From contig JAHRVG010000015.1 in assembly GCA_019090795.1 (NCBI GenBank), forward strand, positions 1 to 46,651: a stretch of 46,651 nt of DNA, in the 5' to 3' direction. This DNA comes from Paracoccaceae bacterium. Its GTDB lineage: Bacteria > Pseudomonadota > Alphaproteobacteria > Rhodobacterales > Rhodobacteraceae. The position numbers and the translations under genes were made by a program. Under the pieces are notes generated by a model. That model saw only the letters and a program-made list of their open reading frames with translations. It did no database searches and was not told the origin of the DNA. Shown here one piece after another: positions 42,810-46,651 of this stretch. Positions within the stretch are counted from its first letter, which is position 1; every line of letters begins with the position of its first letter.

Positions 42810-43778
42810 CTAAGTTTTCTGAAAGATATGGGCCGGAAAGGTGTTCAGCAGAATTCTATAGCGCATTCGTGCATCCGTTATCTGGCTATAACTGCCGATC
42901 AAATCGCGGATCGGTGCCCCAAGGCGTTCCAACCCCGACACAAAAGCCAAAATCACCCCGACCTCTATCCGGTCATTGATCGCCAGCCAGCCCCCATAGG
43001 CAATCACGCCAAATGGGCCGAGGGAAATCAAAAGGTTATTGATAGTTTTCATGACATTCTTGGTCAGCAGGAACTTGGTTCGGATGCTCAGGATTCTGCC
43101 GATGATTGTTGTAAACTCTCTGGGCGGGGGCTTGTTGAGCAGGTCGTCCTCCTCATTATTCACAATAAATTCTCCCAATGCCCGCACCTGCAACGCCTTG
43201 GCACCGGCCAGCCGGTTCAGGCGTGCCTGAAAAATCGGAACGATAACAAATTGCGGCGTATAAAGTGCCAAAGCAATGGCTGCGACCTTCGGTTCGATCC
43301 AGAACATATAGCCTAGAATGGTCACCAGCGTGCCTATTTGCAACAAAGGGCCGGAAATTGCCGCACCCGCAAACCCGCCGAGTTTTTCAACCTCCGATGA
43401 CAGCATCGAAACAACCGCACCCTCACTGACCTTGTCTTCTTTTGGGGGTTCCGGATTCGCCTTGGATGGAGAAATAACTGTGTAAATACAATAATATACC
43501 GAGTTACGCAGAGAGTGCACAATCCGCGCCGAGATCAGCTCACGCTGGGTTCTCATTACCATTTTCAAACCAGAAGCTACGAACAGCGCTATCAGATAAT
43601 AAATGGCAAGGCGGATCAGCAGCTCGGTATCGCCCTTGGCCACCGCATCATCAAGAATCCGGCGCTGCAATTCAAGAGGGATAGGACTAAGGGGCAACAG
43701 CATCAGGGTCAGGACAATCACAATCATTTGTGGCCAATAGGAGTTCTGGAAAATGTAGCGGTAAACAGAATTGGGCAT
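42810..43778 (-). CDS. Stand-alone ABC-exporter transmembrane domain, no ATPase
   Basis: A 322-residue inner-membrane protein that matches the transmembrane half of a type I ABC exporter: six hydrophobic helices (about residues 14-32, 55-75, 135-155, 160-178, 238-258 and 270-288) with the exporter-type segment LRNSVYYCIYTV and the terminal coupling helix region LIGSYSQITDARMRYRILL. The nucleotide-binding domain that normally follows is absent, and no ATPase gene lies next to it. The ATG at 43778 follows GAGGT by eight bases. It sits 113 bp downstream of the large RTX gene, but it lacks the features of type I secretion ATPases. Either it works with an unlinked ATPase or has a different role. 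Confidence 0.78.
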   Translation of the reverse strand: MPNSVYRYIFQNSYWPQMIVIVLTLMLLPLSPIPLELQRRILDDAVAKGDTELLIRLAIYYLIALFVASGLKMVMRTQRELISARIVHSLRNSVYYCIYTVISPSKANPEPPKEDKVSEGAVVSMLSSEVEKLGGFAGAAISGPLLQIGTLVTILGYMFWIEPKVAAIALALYTPQFVIVPIFQARLNRLAGAKALQVRALGEFIVNNEEDDLLNKPPPREFTTIIGRILSIRTKFLLTKNVMKTINNLLISLGPFGVIAYGGWLAINDRIEVGVILAFVSGLERLGAPIRDLIGSYSQITDARMRYRILLNTFPAHIFQKT

Positions 43779-43891
43779 AGGAAAACCTCGGTATTGGATA
43801 TTTCTGTGCTGTCACGGATCTTCAGCTCTGGCAAGAAGCCAAGCCCTGCCTCACACCTTGTTGAGGCAAGCGCGAGGCCACTGTATCAGCG

Positions 43892-46651
43892 TTACTCAAA
43901 CTCAAAATTCGCTGCCACAACCGCCGCATCTGTCAGATCCAGATCAGCCAGAGAAACCCCCTCCAGACGCAAGAAATTACCGGGACTGAAAGTGAGCACG
44001 ATTGAGCCACCCACTTCTTCGGCCAGAGCAGCCAGATCCGGATCAACAGCTTTCAAAACCAGCCCAATTTTATCGACGCCGACTTCGAAATCCATTATCC
44101 GATCCCTGCCCCCTGTATCACTATAGTAGAACGTATCCGCGCCATTGCCGCCGTACAGAAAATCCTTGCCATCGCCCCCTGACAAGGTGTCGTCCCCACC
44201 TTGCCCGTACAGCGTATCGCCGCCTTCGCGGCCGGAAAGGGTATCATTGCCCTTCCCGCCCCAGAACCGGTTTTTCGCGGTATCGCCCGAAATCGTGTCT
44301 GCAAACCGAGATCCGATAATGTCCTCAATCCCTTTCAGATCATCCCAACGGGCGTACCCGCCCGTGAAAACATGTTCACCCAAAAGAACACCGACACCGG
44401 CGTTTGATTTGCCATAGTCGACAACATCAACTCCGGCTCCTCCGACAAGCCTGTCGCCCCCAGAGCCACCATCCAGAGTGTCATTGCCGCCTTCTCCATA
44501 CAGAATGTCTATGCCTGATCCACCATAGAGCTTGTCATGGCCGGCACCGCCCCTCAAAACATCGTTATCCGCACCGCCAGACAAAGTATCACTGCCTGTA
44601 AAGCCAAATAGCGAGTCTTCGCCCGTGCCCCCAGACAACGTGCTGTTGCCAAATCTAGTCTCGTTTGCCCGATTGGCGATGTTTTTGGAATGGGCCGCGT
44701 AAAGGAAATCATTTCCGCCCCCGCCAGACAAGGAATTATCGCCAAGAACACCATAAAGCGTGTCACTATCTTCTCCGCCGATAAGCCTGTCATTGCCAGC
44801 GCCCCCAGTGAGCGTGTCATCACCACGTCCCCCGTAAAGCGTATTATCGCCAAAAACGAAATCATCGATCTTGAAGGTGGTGTTTTTTATCAATCTGAGA
44901 TCGGAAAGATCGCCAAACAGCTTGTCGTTGTCATCGTCCCCATAGAGAATATCATTCCCCCAACTGCCGATAATCTGGTCATTCCCATCGCCACCATAGA
45001 GAACATCAGCCCCGACAGAATCCGGTGAATCGGAAACCAATATCCACTTTCCGTTTTTGAGCACCATCTCGCCATCACCGAGCAAAAGATCCACACCGAG
45101 ACCGCCATAAAGGGTATCATTCCCGCCCAATCCGTAAAGGTCATTCTTGCCGTCGCTGCCGGTCAGGGTATCATTCAGCCCCGAACCCGCCAGATTTTCG
45201 ATACCCGTCAACCGGTCCCCCTCCGCATGTCCACCGACACCGACAAGGCCGTTCAACCCCACATTTACGGCAACGCCGCTGTGAACGTAGATCACAAAAT
45301 CATTGCCGCCGCCGCCATTGATCTTGTCTGCCCCCGCCCCGCCAACAATCGTATCACTGCCCTTGCCTGCGTTAACAGTGTCGTCATGGCTACCGGTATC
45401 CAGTACGTTGTTCTTCCGGTTTCCCAGCACCGTCTGGCTCCCGCTATCGGTTGTGACGTTTTCAACCTGCTTTAACGTTGTGCCATTTTGCCCACCGCCT
45501 GAGACTGTCCCCGCTTTCAAATCAATGCTGGAGGTGCCCGCAAACTGGTCAAAATCAACGGTATCAATCCCCTTGCGGCCATCAATCTCGTAGACACCAG
45601 ATTTCACCGTTGTGATGTAGTCATTCCCATTGGTGCCGGTGATAATATTCTCGGGCAAGCCACGAATTTCCTCGATGTCGGAATAGCTGATCGTCTGGGT
45701 AACACCGGATTCCTCCCAAGAAATAGTATGGTTCACGGCATCGTGGGACAATTTGTAAGTGCCGCGAATATTCAGAATGTCATAGCCATTGCCGCCATTG
45801 ACGCTTGTCCCGTTTACCGCCCAGTCCCAAACATCAATAAAGTCATTACCTGCGCCACCAAAAACGGTGTTTGAACCTGTAAGCACGGCAATTTCATCGT
45901 TGTTCGCGCCACCATAAACCACATCATCGCCATGGCCCGCGTTGATTGTATCATCACCTATACCGCCATAAATGCTGTCATCGCCCGAGGATGCATCTAT
46001 TGAATCATTGCCCGCATCGCCATACAACAAGTCGGCACCGGTAGAGGATTGCAAAGTGTCATTTCCCGTACCGCCATGCAATTCCACGGATACACCCAAA
46101 CTGCCCGTTACCAGCAGATCATTGCCACCGAGGCCAAACAGTGTATCCGCACCACCGCCATAGCTAATAATCTCATTGTTCAGATCATTGCCAGTGACGT
46201 GATCGGCAAAACGGGTCAGGCCACTTATGTTTTCGATATTAGCAAAAGTATCCCCTTCCGCCTCGCCCCCCGATGCCACACTGCCATCTAGTGCCAGTGT
46301 TACCCCGACGGTTTGCTTGGATCCCGATATCACTGTAACGGTGTCTATTCCCGCGCCACCATCATAATGGTCCGCACCCTCCCCGCCCGAGAGCGCATCA
46401 TTCCCCGCACCGCCTTGCAGAATGTCATCGCCTAAATCGCCCCACAGGGTATCGGACCCCATGCCACCAAACAGGGTGTCGTTCCCGTCGCCACCCTCCA
46501 ACCAGTCGTTCCCGTCATCGCCTTCCAGACGGTCTTCGCCAGCGCCCCCTTCTAGCCTGTCATCCCCGCCCTTCCCGCGCAGCGTATCGTTGCCGTCATT
46601 ACCGCGCAGCGTGTCATTTGTTGCATCCCCAACCCCGAGATCATCCCCGGC
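43892..46651 (-). CDS. Large RTX calcium-binding repeat protein (partial, continues past window)
   Basis: The 3' part of a large RTX protein; the frame is open to the right edge of the window, beyond the first start-like codon at 46501, so about 919 codons are visible and the N-terminus is missing. It consists of many GGxGxDxL nonapeptides in blocks separated by non-repeat modules (for example [20 protein letters not shown] and segments with [14 protein letters not shown]), ending in a cap [19 protein letters not shown].. and the motif NFEFE. It has the features of type I secretion substrates. The visible part has no enzyme domain, and the product may be a very large surface or extracellular protein. 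Confidence 0.9.
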   Translation of the reverse strand, partial: AGDDLGVGDATNDTLRGNDGNDTLRGKGGDDRLEGGAGEDRLEGDDGNDWLEGGDGNDTLFGGMGSDTLWGDLGDDILQGGAGNDALSGGEGADHYDGGAGIDTVTVISGSKQTVGVTLALDGSVASGGEAEGDTFANIENISGLTRFADHVTGNDLNNEIISYGGGADTLFGLGGNDLLVTGSLGVSVELHGGTGNDTLQSSTGADLLYGDAGNDSIDASSGDDSIYGGIGDDTINAGHGDDVVYGGANNDEIAVLTGSNTVFGGAGNDFIDVWDWAVNGTSVNGGNGYDILNIRGTYKLSHDAVNHTISWEESGVTQTISYSDIEEIRGLPENIITGTNGNDYITTVKSGVYEIDGRKGIDTVDFDQFAGTSSIDLKAGTVSGGGQNGTTLKQVENVTTDSGSQTVLGNRKNNVLDTGSHDDTVNAGKGSDTIVGGAGADKINGGGGNDFVIYVHSGVAVNVGLNGLVGVGGHAEGDRLTGIENLAGSGLNDTLTGSDGKNDLYGLGGNDTLYGGLGVDLLLGDGEMVLKNGKWILVSDSPDSVGADVLYGGDGNDQIIGSWGNDILYGDDDNDKLFGDLSDLRLIKNTTFKIDDFVFGDNTLYGGRGDDTLTGGAGNDRLIGGEDSDTLYGVLGDNSLSGGGGNDFLYAAHSKNIANRANETRFGNSTLSGGTGEDSLFGFTGSDTLSGGADNDVLRGGAGHDKLYGGSGIDILYGEGGNDTLDGGSGGDRLVGGAGVDVVDYGKSNAGVGVLLGEHVFTGGYARWDDLKGIEDIIGSRFADTISGDTAKNRFWGGKGNDTLSGREGGDTLYGQGGDDTLSGGDGKDFLYGGNGADTFYYSDTGGRDRIMDFEVGVDKIGLVLKAVDPDLAALAEEVGGSIVLTFSPGNFLRLEGVSLADLDLTDAAVVAANFEFE

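Noticed and set aside
43847-43868. TGCCTCA/TGAGGCA hairpin after the large RTX gene
   Set aside because: Seven-bp stem, eight-base loop and no T run in either direction; transcription may continue into the ABC membrane-domain gene.

Overview
The window reads as the chromosome of an alphaproteobacterium of the order Rhodobacterales, most likely a marine Roseobacter-group member. This rests on the gene families (aerobic CobNST cobaltochelatase, a SufBCD-neighbour-type membrane protein, a TIGR02300 protein, a DUF6538-type integrase, a CoA-acylating methylmalonate-semialdehyde dehydrogenase with a divergent LysR gene), on three RTX proteins, and on a GC-rich intergenic element before 9660 typical of this group. 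This is inference from sequence; no database was searched.

Layout. Positions 1-7304 hold the 3' part of cobT, a coupled M24 aminopeptidase P, a DUF427 gene with a good sigma-70 promoter, a small exported protein, and mfd read leftward and ended by a hairpin terminator. A gene-poor stretch follows (7305-7921). Positions 7922-13211 hold a membrane protein, hemB, a PLP-dependent serine/threonine dehydratase, an exported DUF1906 protein and an alpha/beta hydrolase-OsmC fusion. Positions 13258-19607 hold RTX protein 1, a COQ10-like lipid-binding protein, hpt, lipA, a peroxiredoxin, a YdcF-like protein, a small monooxygenase and an EamA transporter. Positions 19708-22382 are a tight cluster: P-loop protein, metA, ppk2. 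Then come anmK, tyrS, a DUF3179 protein, two overlapping cyclophilins, coaD, a LysR gene divergent from a cytochrome b561-yceI pair, a CBS protein, and a LysR gene divergent from mmsA.

Positions 32968-39759 are the accessory part. They hold a 1,422-residue serralysin-type RTX metalloprotease with two different long tandem repeats, and a tyrosine-recombinase pseudogene beside tRNA-Ala(GGC). That pseudogene is split by a degraded IS3-family element with near-matching ends and a 4-bp target duplication. The integrase frame is restored exactly when the element and one duplication copy are removed, so the insertion history can be read directly. Positions 39843-46651 hold a TIGR02300 protein, a YgjP-like metallopeptidase, a FadR-type GntR regulator with a perfect 12-bp palindrome at its start, an HSL-type esterase, a lone ABC-exporter membrane domain without ATPase, and a large RTX protein that runs off the right edge.

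Themes: tetrapyrrole, lipoate, CoA and methionine biosynthesis are housekeeping. The distinctive features are three signal-less RTX proteins (probably type I secreted, with no secretion apparatus in the window) and the layered mobile-element ruin at the tRNA. I found no CRISPR array and no recognisable defence system.
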